A stretch of 35,757 nt of DNA from Gemmatimonadota bacterium (GTDB taxonomy: Bacteria > Gemmatimonadota > Gemmatimonadetes > Gemmatimonadales > Gemmatimonadaceae). Position numbers and translations under genes: made by a program. The stretch lies in assembly GCA_025359135.1 (NCBI GenBank), contig JANYHJ010000120.1, forward strand, positions 1 through 35,757, written 5' to 3'. Positions within the stretch are counted from its first letter, which is position 1. Each line of letters begins with the position of its first letter. Shown here in pieces: positions 19,209 through 27,155 of this stretch. The notes under the pieces are model-generated. The model ran no database searches. It was given only the letters and a program-made list of their open reading frames with translations, and was not told the DNA's origin.

Positions 19209-20197
19209 TGCGCGTCGCGTTCTGGGGCACACCGGAGTTTGCCGCGCCGCCCTTGAACGCGCTGCTCGGCGAGGGACACGACGTGGTCGCGGTGGTCACG
19301 CAACCCGACCGGCCACAGGGACGCTCGCGCTCCGTGCTCGTGCCGTCGCCGGTCAAGGCCATCGCGCTCGAGCAGGGCATCCCAGTGTTCCAGCCCGAGA
19401 AGCCGCGCGGCGACGAGTTCATGCACGCGCTGCGCGAGACCAAGCCGGACATCAGCGTGGTGGTGGCGTATGGGCGATTGCTGCCGCAGGCGGTGATAGA
19501 TCTGCCGCCGCGTGGCACGATCAACATCCACGGCTCGCTGCTTCCCAAGCTGCGCGGCGCTGCGCCCATCGAGGGCGCCATCCTCGCGGGCGAAACGGAA
19601 ACCGGTGTCACCATCATGCGCATGGTACTGGCGCTCGACGCTGGTGCCGCCATCCACGTGCTGCGCACCCCGATCCTCGCCGACGAGACGGGTGGCGAGT
19701 TGCGCGAGCGACTGAGCGAGCTCGGCGCGCAGGCGCTCATCGAGGCGCTGGCGCTCATGGAAGTGGGCGCGGCGCGCGAGACGCCGCAGGACGATGCGCT
19801 CGCGACCTTCTGCGGCCTCATCAAGCGCGAGGACGCGCGCGTGGACTGGAGCGCGGACGCGGAGCGAGTGGCGCGCGTGATCCGCGCGTATGATCCCAAG
19901 CCGGGTGCGTTCACCAATCACGGTCCGATCGAGGTGAAGCTCTTCGGTGGTCGTCCTGAGCGCAGCGAAGGACCCGCTTCTCAAGGCTCAGGCGCCGAAA
20001 AGCAGGCCCTTCGCTCCGCTCAGGGCGACAGCATCAAGCCGGGCACCGTGCTCGACGTCAACGCCGACGGCCTGCGTGTCGCCTGCGGCACCGATGCCGT
20101 GCGCATTGCCGCCGTGCTCCCCGCGGGGCGCAAGCGACTCGCCGCGCGCGATTGGGTCGCGGGACGCGGCGTGAGCGTCGGCGATGTCCTCGGATAA
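19208..20197 (+). CDS. fmt: Methionyl-tRNA formyltransferase with in-frame repeat insertion
   Basis: A 329-residue enzyme that formylates initiator Met-tRNA. The catalytic domain is intact: FWGTPEFAAPPL, VVVAYGRLLPQ, the Asn and His of INIHGSLLPKLRGAAP, GVTIM and the LDAG Asp. The C-terminal tRNA-binding domain is interrupted: residues about 248-274, [18 protein letters not shown] and following, are a translation of the dispersed palindromic repeat (19950-20029), lying between the IEVKLFGG strand and IKPGTVLDV. The repeat keeps the frame, and downstream conserved sequence (AVLPAGRKRLAARDWVAG) is good, so the gene is probably functional with an extra loop. ATG 19208 overlaps the def stop. Confidence 0.94.
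   Translation: MRVAFWGTPEFAAPPLNALLGEGHDVVAVVTQPDRPQGRSRSVLVPSPVKAIALEQGIPVFQPEKPRGDEFMHALRETKPDISVVVAYGRLLPQAVIDLPPRGTINIHGSLLPKLRGAAPIEGAILAGETETGVTIMRMVLALDAGAAIHVLRTPILADETGGELRERLSELGAQALIEALALMEVGAARETPQDDALATFCGLIKREDARVDWSADAERVARVIRAYDPKPGAFTNHGPIEVKLFGGRPERSEGPASQGSGAEKQALRSAQGDSIKPGTVLDVNADGLRVACGTDAVRIAAVLPAGRKRLAARDWVAGRGVSVGDVLG
19950..20029. repeat. Complete palindromic repeat copy inside fmt
   Basis: The left arm (19950-19977) contains CCTGAGCGCAGCGAAGGAC. The right arm (20002-20029) is its near reverse complement with a few changes (core CCCTTCGCTCCGCTCAGGG). The arms are separated by 24 bp. The same arms occur at 12153-12256. Confidence 0.85.
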
Positions 20198-20861
20198 CCT
20201 CCCCGTCCTCCACGCCGTCACGTCCGACGACGTGCTCGCGCGCGGCGACATGGTCGCGAGCGCGATCGCCATCATGCAGACGGGCGGCCCGCGCGTCGCC
20301 GTGCACCTGCGGAGCGCCACGCTCACGGTGCGCGCCATGACGCGACTCGCGCAGTTCCTCGCACCCGAGCAGGCCGCCACCGGCGCGCGACTCGTCATCA
20401 ACGATCGCGTCGACCTTGCGATGGCCGTGGGTGCGTGGGGGGTGCAGCTCACGACGCGCTCCATTCGCGCCGGCGACGCGCGCCGCATCGCGCCGGCGCT
20501 GGTCGTGGGCGCCAGCGTGCATGCCGTCACCGACGCGGTCATCGCGACGCGCGAGGGCGCGGCCTGGGTGGTCGCCGGACACGTCTATGAAACGCCGTCG
20601 CACGAGGGTGCGGCCAGCCGGGGCGAAGCGTTCGTGCGCGAAGTCTGCGCCAAGGTCGCGCTGCCGGTCATCGCGATCGGCGGCATCACCCCCGAGCGGG
20701 TGGGCGACCTCGTGGCCGCGGGCGCGTCGGGCATTGCCGCCATCCGGGGGGTGTGGGGACACGACGCACGCGCTGCCCTCGCGGCTACGTCCGACTATCT
20801 TTCAGCGTATGACGCCGCTCTCGACCGCCGCGGCGACGATCGCCCTGACCGTCAACGGTGA
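20184..20861 (+). CDS. tenI: Thiazole tautomerase TenI-like (ThiE superfamily)
   Basis: A 225-residue TIM-barrel protein of the thiamin phosphate synthase superfamily. It lacks the ThiE pyrophosphate-binding 'HLGQxD' (here VQLTTRSI) and the 'GPVFxTxTK' motif. Instead it has AGHVYETPSHEGAASRGE with His133, which matches the GHVFET motif and catalytic His of Bacillus TenI, the enzyme that aromatises the thiazole phosphate made by ThiG. Other conserved parts are VINDRVDLA and PVIAIGGITPERV. Position directly before thiS and thiG fits this role. Automatic annotation would probably call it thiE. It starts inside the end of fmt (14-bp overlap), and its 3' end overlaps thiS by 53 bp. Confidence 0.78.
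   Translation: MSSDNLPVLHAVTSDDVLARGDMVASAIAIMQTGGPRVAVHLRSATLTVRAMTRLAQFLAPEQAATGARLVINDRVDLAMAVGAWGVQLTTRSIRAGDARRIAPALVVGASVHAVTDAVIATREGAAWVVAGHVYETPSHEGAASRGEAFVREVCAKVALPVIAIGGITPERVGDLVAAGASGIAAIRGVWGHDARAALAATSDYLSAYDAALDRRGDDRPDRQR
20796..20801 (+). promoter_or_regulatory. Candidate -10 box inside tenI before thiS
   Basis: TATCTT lies 7 nt before the thiS ATG at 20809 (spacer TCAGCGT), within the tenI coding region. There is no Shine-Dalgarno. It may give an internal leaderless thiS-thiG transcript. Confidence 0.35.
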
Positions 20862-21042
20862 GCCGCGCTCGCTTCCGGCCGGCACCACCATCGCAGGGCT
20901 CCTCGCCATCCACGACCTCGACGCACGACTCGTCGTGGTCGAACGGAACGGCACGATCGAACGCGATCGCACCGCATTCGAGGCCACCGCACTCGATGAC
21001 CGCGACGTGATCGAGCTCGTGCACTTTGTCGGAGGAGGCTGA
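20809..21042 (+). CDS. thiS: Sulfur carrier protein ThiS
   Basis: A 77-residue ubiquitin-like protein that carries sulfur as a C-terminal thiocarboxylate to ThiG for thiazole synthesis. Visible features are TVNGEPRSLPAGTTIAGLL, LVVVERNGTIERDR and the C-terminal VIELVHFVGGG with the essential terminal Gly-Gly. It is slightly longer than the usual about 66 residues because of about 12 extra N-terminal residues before the first strand. No other start exists closer in. It overlaps the end of tenI by 53 bp in a different frame and precedes thiG by 5 bp. Confidence 0.92.
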   Translation: MTPLSTAAATIALTVNGEPRSLPAGTTIAGLLAIHDLDARLVVVERNGTIERDRTAFEATALDDRDVIELVHFVGGG

Positions 21043-21047
21043 CCACC

Positions 21048-21854
21048 ATGACCCTCGCGGATTCCATCACGCTGCCGCAGCTCGACACCGACCTCGTCAT
21101 CGGCGGACGCACCTTCACGTCGCGCCTCATGGTCGGCACGGGCAAGTATGCCTCCAATGCGCAGATGGTGGCCGCCATCGAGGCGTCGGGCGCTGAAGTC
21201 GTCACGGTGGCTGTGCGCCGCGTTGACCTCGATCGCAGCAAGGACGAGGGCGTGCTGCACCATCTCTCGCCCGACAAGTTCTTCCTGCTCGCCAATACCG
21301 CCGGCTGCTTCAACGTCACCGACGCGCTGCGCTACGCGCGCCTCGGTCGCGCCGCCGGTTTCAACGAGTGGGTCAAGCTCGAAGTCATCGGCGATCAGCA
21401 GACGCTCTACCCTGATACCGCCGGGCTCATCGAAGCCACGAAGGTGCTCGCGGCCGAAGGGTTCAAGGTCATGGCCTACACCAACGATGACCTCATCGCC
21501 GCCCTCCGCCTCGAAGATGCCGGCGCCGTTTGCGTCATGCCGTTGGCGTCACCGATCGGCAGCGGACTTGGCCTCCTCAACCCGATGGCGATCCGCACCA
21601 TCAAGCATCGCCTCACCGTGCCCGTGATCGTCGACGCCGGCGTCGGCACCGCGAGCGACGCCACGCTCGTCATGGAGCAGGGCGTCGATGGCATCCTCAT
21701 GAACACCGCGCTTGCCGCCGCGAGCGACCCGGTCCGCATGGCCACCGCCATGCGCCTTGGCGTGGACGCCGGCCGCCTCGCGTATCTGGCGGGCCGCATG
21801 CCACGCCGCGAAGTCGCCGTGCCATCATCCCCCACCACGGGCATGCTCGGATGA
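21048..21854 (+). CDS. thiG: Thiazole synthase ThiG
   Basis: A 268-residue TIM-barrel enzyme that condenses deoxyxylulose 5-phosphate, dehydroglycine and ThiS thiocarboxylate into the thiamin thiazole. Motifs are SRLMVGTGKY, AVRRVD, NTAGC, the Schiff-base Lys110 in EWVKLEVIGD, PLASPIGSGLGL and VIVDAGVGTASDA. Start ATG 21048 has an excellent GGAGGAGG upstream, overlapping the thiS end. The stop overlaps the rsmB start (ATGA). The glycine-oxidising partner (thiO or thiH) is not in this window. Confidence 0.97.
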   Translation: MTLADSITLPQLDTDLVIGGRTFTSRLMVGTGKYASNAQMVAAIEASGAEVVTVAVRRVDLDRSKDEGVLHHLSPDKFFLLANTAGCFNVTDALRYARLGRAAGFNEWVKLEVIGDQQTLYPDTAGLIEATKVLAAEGFKVMAYTNDDLIAALRLEDAGAVCVMPLASPIGSGLGLLNPMAIRTIKHRLTVPVIVDAGVGTASDATLVMEQGVDGILMNTALAAASDPVRMATAMRLGVDAGRLAYLAGRMPRREVAVPSSPTTGMLG

Positions 21855-23218
21855 CGCCCGCGCCCGCCGGACGCGGCGCTCGGCCGAGTCGCTCGGGCGG
21901 TGCGGCACGACTCAACGTCACCGACGCGCGCATCGCGGCCGCCGATTGCCTCGCCGACCTGCGCGAAGGTGACCTGCTCGACGTCGCCTTCGAGCGACAC
22001 GTGCAATCGCTCGACGCGCGCGATCGTCGCTGGGTGCAGGAGCTCGTCTGGGGCATGCTGCGCCGCCGTGCGATGCTCGACGCCGTGCTCGACGCGCGCG
22101 TCAAGGGTGGCACCGTGCGCCTCGACGCCGACGTCGCCGATCTCCTCCGGCTCGGCGCCGACCAGCTGCTGCACATGGGCAGCGTGCCGCCGTACGCTGC
22201 GATCGCGCAGACGGTCGAGCTCGTGAAGATTCGCCACGGCCAGGGTGCGGGCGGTCTCGCCAACGCAGTGCTGCGCCGCATCGACCGCGAGCGTGATGCG
22301 CTGGGTGTCGCCATGCCCACCGATCCGATCGACGCGCTCGCGCTCGAGTTCGGCCACCCGCGCTGGCTCGTCGCACGCTGGGTCGCACGCTGGGGCGCCG
22401 CCGACACTGCCAAGCTGCTCGACGCCAACAACACGCCGGGCCCGCTCACGATCCGGCCGTACAACATCGTCACGGAACAGCTCGAGGCCACGCTGCAGGC
22501 GGCGGGCGTCGAGCCCACCGACGCACCGCTCGCGCGTGGCTCGCTCGCACTGCCCGCCGGCGTCGCGATGACCGAACTCGGCGCGTTCAAGCAGGGGCTC
22601 TTCTTCGTGCAGGACGCGGCCGCCACGCTCGTCACGCAGTACGCGAGCGTCGCGCCCGGCAGCATCGTCGCCGATCTCTGCGCCGCGCCCGGCGGCAAGA
22701 CACTCGAGCTGGCGCGCACCGCGCAGGTCGTGCTCGCCTCCGATCGCGGCACGGGGCGCGTCAAGCGACTCGCCGAGAACGTGCGCCGGGTGGATGCGCG
22801 CAACGTGCACGTCTTCGCCGCCGACGTGCGTGACGGCGCGACCATGCCCGTTGACGCAGTCGTCATCGACGTCCCCTGCACCGGCACGGGCACCTTCCGT
22901 CGTCACCCCGACGCGCGCTGGCGCCTCAAGATTTCCGACATCGCGGTCATGGCGGCCACGCAGCGCTCGCTCGCACGTTCGGCCGCGAAGCTCGTGAAGG
23001 CCGGCGGCCTGCTCATCTATTCAACCTGCTCACTCGAGCCCGAAGAGAACGACGCGCAGATCGAGAGCTTCCTGTCCGAACACGATGACTGGACGTTGGA
23101 GCCACCGCCCGAGGGCGCGGTGCCGGCGGAGGTGCTCGACGCGGGCCGGCTGCGCGTGCTGCCGCAGAAGCACGGCGTCGACGGCGCGTTCGCCGCGCGC
23201 CTGAGGAAGCGCGCGTGA
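21851..23218 (+). CDS. rsmB: 16S rRNA (cytosine-967-C5)-methyltransferase RsmB
   Basis: A 455-residue protein. An N-terminal NusB-like RNA-binding domain (from about residue 20: NVTDARIAAADCLADL) is followed by a Rossmann methyltransferase. The SAM motif is VADLCAAPGGKTLELA. The two conserved cysteines are Cys343 in DVPCTGTGTFRRHPD and the nucleophile Cys393 in YSTCSLEPEEN. ATG 21851 overlaps the thiG stop; the frame is open further upstream, but that lies in thiG. The GTG start of the PASTA gene overlaps its stop. Domain order and length match Sun/RsmB (about 430-450). Confidence 0.95.
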   Translation: MTPAPAGRGARPSRSGGAARLNVTDARIAAADCLADLREGDLLDVAFERHVQSLDARDRRWVQELVWGMLRRRAMLDAVLDARVKGGTVRLDADVADLLRLGADQLLHMGSVPPYAAIAQTVELVKIRHGQGAGGLANAVLRRIDRERDALGVAMPTDPIDALALEFGHPRWLVARWVARWGAADTAKLLDANNTPGPLTIRPYNIVTEQLEATLQAAGVEPTDAPLARGSLALPAGVAMTELGAFKQGLFFVQDAAATLVTQYASVAPGSIVADLCAAPGGKTLELARTAQVVLASDRGTGRVKRLAENVRRVDARNVHVFAADVRDGATMPVDAVVIDVPCTGTGTFRRHPDARWRLKISDIAVMAATQRSLARSAAKLVKAGGLLIYSTCSLEPEENDAQIESFLSEHDDWTLEPPPEGAVPAEVLDAGRLRVLPQKHGVDGAFAARLRKRA

Positions 23219-23949
23219 CCGATTGGGCGGCGCTCGCGAAGCGTCCGCTGCCATGGCTCGGTGCCCTCGCCGGCGGCTTCCTGATCGCGTTCGGCGCCAT
23301 GTGGTTCTGGATCGGTCGCGGCAACGACGCGACGATCGACGTGAAGGTGCCGAACGTGGTGGGCCTCAAGCGCGAACAGGCGCAGAGCGAACTCACGACC
23401 GCGGGCTTCACCGTCAAGCCGGCGGACATGCAGTACCACCCCACCGCGCCCGAGGGCACGGTGCTGCAGCAGTCGCCACCGCCCGGCACGCGCGCGCCAC
23501 AGGGTCTGGGTGTCACGCTCGCGGTCAGCGCCGGTCAGCGTCGTGCGATGGTACCCGAGGTGGTCGGCAAGTCGGTCGATGGCGCGACCGCAGCGCTGCA
23601 AGCGGCGGGCTTCGACGTGGGTGACGTGGCCGAGCAACCCGCGGGCAACGCGCGCGGTGAGGTCATCTTCTCGACCCCGACCGCCGGCACGTCGGTCGTG
23701 CTCCCCGCGACGGTGGCGCTCATCATCTCGAGCGGCACGAGCGGCATCCGTGTCCCCGACCTCACGGGCCGCAGCCTCGACGACGCCCGCTCCACCCTCG
23801 CCGGCCTCAACCTCGAGCTCGGTGTCGTGGTCGTCGATTCCGCCTCGGCCCGCGCGCCGGGGACCGTGTTGCAGCAGATTCCACCGGCCGGTGATTTTGT
23901 CGCCACCGGTTCCGCCATTTCCCTGACCGTCGCCCGCCGAGTCCCGTGA
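23215..23949 (+). CDS. Single-pass membrane protein with three PASTA domains, no kinase
   Basis: A 244-residue protein. A membrane helix (about residues 14-33: WLGALAGGFLIAFGAMWFWI) is followed outside the membrane by three PASTA repeats of about 65 residues. Each opens with the 'VPxVVGxxxxxAxxxLxxxGF' pattern: VPNVVGLKREQAQSELTTAG, VPEVVGKSVDGATAALQAAG and VPDLTGRSLDDARSTLAGLN. Each ends in a 'GTVLQQxPPxGT' type turn. PASTA domains bind peptidoglycan fragments in Ser/Thr kinases and some penicillin-binding proteins; no kinase or transpeptidase domain is present. GTG 23215 overlaps the rsmB stop, and the rpe GTG overlaps its own stop. Confidence 0.9.
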   Translation: MTDWAALAKRPLPWLGALAGGFLIAFGAMWFWIGRGNDATIDVKVPNVVGLKREQAQSELTTAGFTVKPADMQYHPTAPEGTVLQQSPPPGTRAPQGLGVTLAVSAGQRRAMVPEVVGKSVDGATAALQAAGFDVGDVAEQPAGNARGEVIFSTPTAGTSVVLPATVALIISSGTSGIRVPDLTGRSLDDARSTLAGLNLELGVVVVDSASARAPGTVLQQIPPAGDFVATGSAISLTVARRVP

Positions 23950-24620
23950 CCGCACCGAGTGTTCGCATTGCGCCGTCGTTGTTGAGCGTCGATTTCGGCA
24001 AGCTCGCCGAACAGTTGGCGATGTGCGAGGCCGGCGGCGCCGACTGGCTGCACGTGGACGTGATGGACGGTGTCTTCGTCCCCAATCTCACGTTCGGCGC
24101 CAAGATCATCGAGACGTGCCGCAAGCTCACCAAGCTGCCGCTCGACGTGCACCTGATGGTGGTCGAGCCCGAGAAGTATTTCGACAGCTTCGCGAAGGCG
24201 GGCGCCAACGTGCTCACCATTCACCAGGAAGCGGCGCCGCACATGCACCGCCAGGTGAGCCGCATCAAGGAACTCGGTCTCGCGGCCGGCGTCGTCATCA
24301 ATCCCGCCACGCCGGTCGAATCGCTGCGCGAAGTCGCGGCCGACCTCGACCTCGTGCTCATCATGAGCGTCAATCCCGGCTACGGCGGCCAGTCGTTCAT
24401 TCCCGCCTCGGTCGGAAAGATCGCGCGCATGCGGCAACTGCTGGACGACACGAAATCGAAGGCCGCGCTCGAAGTCGACGGCGGCATCGCGCGCGAGACG
24501 ATCCGCGACTGCTGGAACGCGGGCGCCGACACGTTCGTGGCGGGCAACGCGATCTTCTCCGCGAAGGATCCGCAGGCGGAAATCAGTGCGCTGCGTGCGC
24601 TCTGCCGGGTGCACGCATGA
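23946..24620 (+). CDS. rpe: Ribulose-phosphate 3-epimerase
   Basis: A 224-residue TIM-barrel enzyme interconverting ribulose 5-phosphate and xylulose 5-phosphate in the pentose phosphate pathway. Motifs are IAPSLLSVDF, WLHVDVMDGVFVPN with metal-binding His and Asp, LPLDVHLMVVEPEKY, LIMSVNPGYGGQSFIP and EVDGGI. Length is standard. Start is GTG 23946, overlapping the PASTA gene stop (GTGA). Its stop overlaps the tlpA-like gene (ATGA). Confidence 0.97.
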   Translation: MTAPSVRIAPSLLSVDFGKLAEQLAMCEAGGADWLHVDVMDGVFVPNLTFGAKIIETCRKLTKLPLDVHLMVVEPEKYFDSFAKAGANVLTIHQEAAPHMHRQVSRIKELGLAAGVVINPATPVESLREVAADLDLVLIMSVNPGYGGQSFIPASVGKIARMRQLLDDTKSKAALEVDGGIARETIRDCWNAGADTFVAGNAIFSAKDPQAEISALRALCRVHA

Positions 24621-25282
24621 CGCGTGGCGGACAGTACGCGCTCGCCGCAGGTATCGTGGCAGCGCTCGCGCTCGGCGTCTTCGCCTTCAGCGTCGGTTCG
24701 CGTGGTGACCTCGGCCTCGTCGAGCTCGGCTCCAAGGCGCCCAACTTCACGGCCAACGCGCTCGACGCCGCGAAGACACCGCGCACGCTCGCGAGCTACA
24801 AGGGACAGGTGGTGCTGCTCAACGTCTGGGCCACCTGGTGTGAGCCGTGCAAGGTGGAAATGCCGAGCATGGAGAGGCTGCACCACCTCTTCGGTGACAA
24901 GGGACTCAAGGTGGTGGCCGTGAGCATCGACGCGCCGGGCAAGGAGAAGGACGTCGCGTCGTACGCGAAGAAGCAGGGCTACACCTTCGAGATCGTGCAC
25001 GACCCCGATGGCGAGATCCAGCGCATCTACCAGACCACGGGCGTGCCCGAGAGCTTCGTGATCGACAAGGACGGCAAGATTCTCCGCAAGGTGATCGGCG
25101 CCGAGGATTGGGTGTCGGGCGGCAATCGCGCACTGTTCGCGAAGCTGTTGGGCGTGCCATTGCCGGATACGACCGCATTCAGCGACTCGGGCCGCAAGGC
25201 CGACACACTCACCGGCACGTTCCAGCGCACCGCGCCGATCCCGGGGACGAATCCTGGTGGCGCACCGCCGCGAGCGCCGTAG
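24617..25282 (+). CDS. TlpA/ResA-type membrane-anchored thioredoxin
   Basis: A 221-residue thiol-disulfide oxidoreductase. An N-terminal membrane anchor (about residues 7-26: YALAAGIVAALALGVFAFSV) holds a periplasmic thioredoxin fold. The active site is NVWATWCEPCKVEMP with Cys75 and Cys78; the cis-proline loop is TGVPESFVIDKDGKI. The CEPC pair and the layout fit the AhpC-TSA/Redoxin group (TlpA, ResA), which reduces apocytochrome or other exported protein thiols. A Pro/Gly-rich tail ends the protein. ATG 24617 overlaps the rpe stop; the upstream open frame lies in rpe. Confidence 0.92.
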   Translation: MTRGGQYALAAGIVAALALGVFAFSVGSRGDLGLVELGSKAPNFTANALDAAKTPRTLASYKGQVVLLNVWATWCEPCKVEMPSMERLHHLFGDKGLKVVAVSIDAPGKEKDVASYAKKQGYTFEIVHDPDGEIQRIYQTTGVPESFVIDKDGKILRKVIGAEDWVSGGNRALFAKLLGVPLPDTTAFSDSGRKADTLTGTFQRTAPIPGTNPGGAPPRAP

Positions 25283-25360
25283 GCTTGCGATGCAAGTGAT
25301 GCGCGTGATGCGCGCAGTGCGCTCTCCGCCAATTGCCAGCGATGCGCGGACGCGCGACCG

Positions 25361-26410
25361 ATGATCGTCCTCGGAATCGAGACCAGCTGCGACGAGACCT
25401 CGGCTGCCGTGGTGCAGACGAGCGACGATGCGCGCGCAACGCTCCGCAGCATGGTGATCGTGAGCCAGGACGTGCATCGCTTGTTCGGTGGCGTCGTGCC
25501 CGAGATCGCGAGTCGTGCGCACCTCACGAGCCTCGTGCCCGCGGTGCGGCAGGCGCTGGCCGATGCGCACGTGACGCCCGCGGAATTGGATGGCGTGGCG
25601 GTCACGCATGGACCCGGCTTGGTCGGCGCACTGCTCGTCGGCGTCAGCTGGGCCAAGGCCTATGCCGCCACGATCGAGAAGCCCGTCATCGGCGTGCACC
25701 ACATGGAGGGGCACCTCTTCGCGCCCTCACTCGAGGATCCGGACGCGGAGCCGCCGTTCACGGCGTTGCTCGTGAGTGGCGGGCACACGTTGCTGCTCGA
25801 CGTGCCCGCGTGGGGCGACTACCACCAGCTCGGCGCCACGCGCGACGACGCTGCGGGCGAAGCGTTCGACAAGGTGGCGAAGTTGCTGGGACTGCCATAC
25901 CCCGGCGGACCGCACATCGAGCAGCTCGCGGCCACCGTTGCGAGCGCGAGCGATGTGCCGAAGGCGTACCGGTTCACCAAGCCGCTCACCCACGGCGGGC
26001 AACGACTCGGCGACGCGGACTATTTCGACGTGTCGTTCTCAGGATTGAAGACGGCGGTATTGAACGCCGTGCGCGCAGCCGAGGCCAACGGCACGCGCGA
26101 TGCAGGGCGACCGCTGATCGCGCGCGGGTTCCAGGACGCGCTCATCGGCACGCTGGCGGAGAAGGTGGCGCGTGCAGTGAGCGCACACGGGCGGAAGCGC
26201 GTGGTGCTCGGCGGCGGCGTGGCAGGCAATCGCGCGTTGGTGTCCGCGATTCAGGCGCGCGTGGGGGCGACGGTTGTGGTGCACGCGCCGAGTGCGCGGC
26301 TGGCGACGGACAATGCGGGGATGATCGCGGCGGTGGGGGCGTGGCGGTTGAGCCGTGGGGAGTCTTCCGGCGACGAGCTTGCGGCGTACGCGTCGCTTCC
26401 GCTGCGTTAG
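25361..26410 (+). CDS. tsaD: tRNA N6-adenosine threonylcarbamoyltransferase TsaD
   Basis: A 349-residue ASKHA-fold enzyme that transfers threonylcarbamoyl onto A37 of ANN-decoding tRNAs (t6A), with TsaB and TsaE. Motifs are VLGIETSCDETSAAVV, RAHLTSLVPAVRQAL, VTHGPGLVGALLVG, the metal-binding HHMEGHLFAP, LLVSGGHTLLL, VSFSGLKTAV and VVLGGGVAGNRAL, ending ATDNAGMIA. Length is normal. It starts 78 bp after tlpA at ATG 25361. That short gap contains several GATGCG-like runs but no clear promoter or Shine-Dalgarno. Confidence 0.97.
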   Translation: MIVLGIETSCDETSAAVVQTSDDARATLRSMVIVSQDVHRLFGGVVPEIASRAHLTSLVPAVRQALADAHVTPAELDGVAVTHGPGLVGALLVGVSWAKAYAATIEKPVIGVHHMEGHLFAPSLEDPDAEPPFTALLVSGGHTLLLDVPAWGDYHQLGATRDDAAGEAFDKVAKLLGLPYPGGPHIEQLAATVASASDVPKAYRFTKPLTHGGQRLGDADYFDVSFSGLKTAVLNAVRAAEANGTRDAGRPLIARGFQDALIGTLAEKVARAVSAHGRKRVVLGGGVAGNRALVSAIQARVGATVVVHAPSARLATDNAGMIAAVGAWRLSRGESSGDELAAYASLPLR

Positions 26411-26507
26411 CCTGTCCCGTAGTCACCTTGGGACGTCTGCCCTATTGACGCCCCTGCTCCACCAACCAACCATTCGCTCGCGCGTCCTCCCTTTCGCTCA
26501 ACGCCCC

Positions 26508-27155
26508 ATGGCCTCCCCCGACCTCCCCACCCTCGCCCTCGCCACCAGCGCGCTCGGCACCGCCGCCTTCGGCATCGTCGAGGCCCTCAAGTGGACGCGC
26601 ACCGTCGGACTCGCCGGCTTCGCCACCGCCTGGTCGCGCCTCGGCGCGCTGACGCAAACGCTCGACACCGCGTACGGCCCGATCGCGAAGGAGACGATCG
26701 GCGATCGCTACCGCGGCGACGCAACCGAGCTCACGCGCATGCTCCGCCAGGGTGTCCGCGTCGGACTCACGACGGACAACGCCGAGCCCGTGGCCAAGTT
26801 CCTCGGCACCATCAACGGGCCCGCACTCCGCGTCGTCCTCGAGAAGCGCGACTCCGGCGCGCCGGTCAGTGACGCCGAGCGCGCCATCCTCGCCCGCTAC
26901 GAGCTCGCCGCCGACGCGCGTATCGACGCCGCACTCACCGTCGCACAGGTCCACTACACCGGCGCCGCGCGCATCCTCGCCATGTTCGCGTCGCTCATCA
27001 TGGCCCTCGTTGCCTTTCTCGCCATGGACGAGCCCAAGCCGCACTGGTCGTGGGCCCTCATCATCGGCGTCGCCGCCGTGCCCATCGCACCGATCGCCAA
27101 GGACGTCGCCTCAGGATTGAGCGCCGCAGCGCGCGCCCTCAAGGCCCGCGGATGA
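26508..27155 (+). CDS. Membrane protein of unknown function, coupled to a DUF900 hydrolase
   Basis: A 215-residue protein I do not recognise. The N-terminus has a moderately hydrophobic stretch (LALATSALGTAAFGIVEAL). A central soluble part of about 110 residues contains a charged helix (GDATELTRMLRQGVRVG). Two clear membrane helices lie near the C-terminus (ILAMFASLIMALVAFLAM and WSWALIIGVAAVPIAPIA). ATG 26508 is chosen because upstream codons read into the tsaD end and its flank; no Shine-Dalgarno is visible. Its stop overlaps the hydrolase start (ATGA), so the two are made together. A role presenting or anchoring the hydrolase at the inner membrane is plausible but inferred only from coupling. 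Confidence 0.72.
   Translation: MASPDLPTLALATSALGTAAFGIVEALKWTRTVGLAGFATAWSRLGALTQTLDTAYGPIAKETIGDRYRGDATELTRMLRQGVRVGLTTDNAEPVAKFLGTINGPALRVVLEKRDSGAPVSDAERAILARYELAADARIDAALTVAQVHYTGAARILAMFASLIMALVAFLAMDEPKPHWSWALIIGVAAVPIAPIAKDVASGLSAAARALKARG

Noticed and set aside
19208..20197. fmt as a pseudogene because of the repeat
   Set aside because: The frame is kept through the repeat and conserved sequence continues to a normal C-terminus.
20184..20861. Annotation as thiamin phosphate synthase (thiE)
   Set aside because: ThiE pyrophosphate-site motifs are missing, and a TenI-type GHVYET motif is present. A dual role cannot be fully excluded.
25283..25360. GATGCG-rich stretch between the tlpA-like gene and tsaD as a repeat array
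   Set aside because: Units are short, irregular and consistent with local composition.
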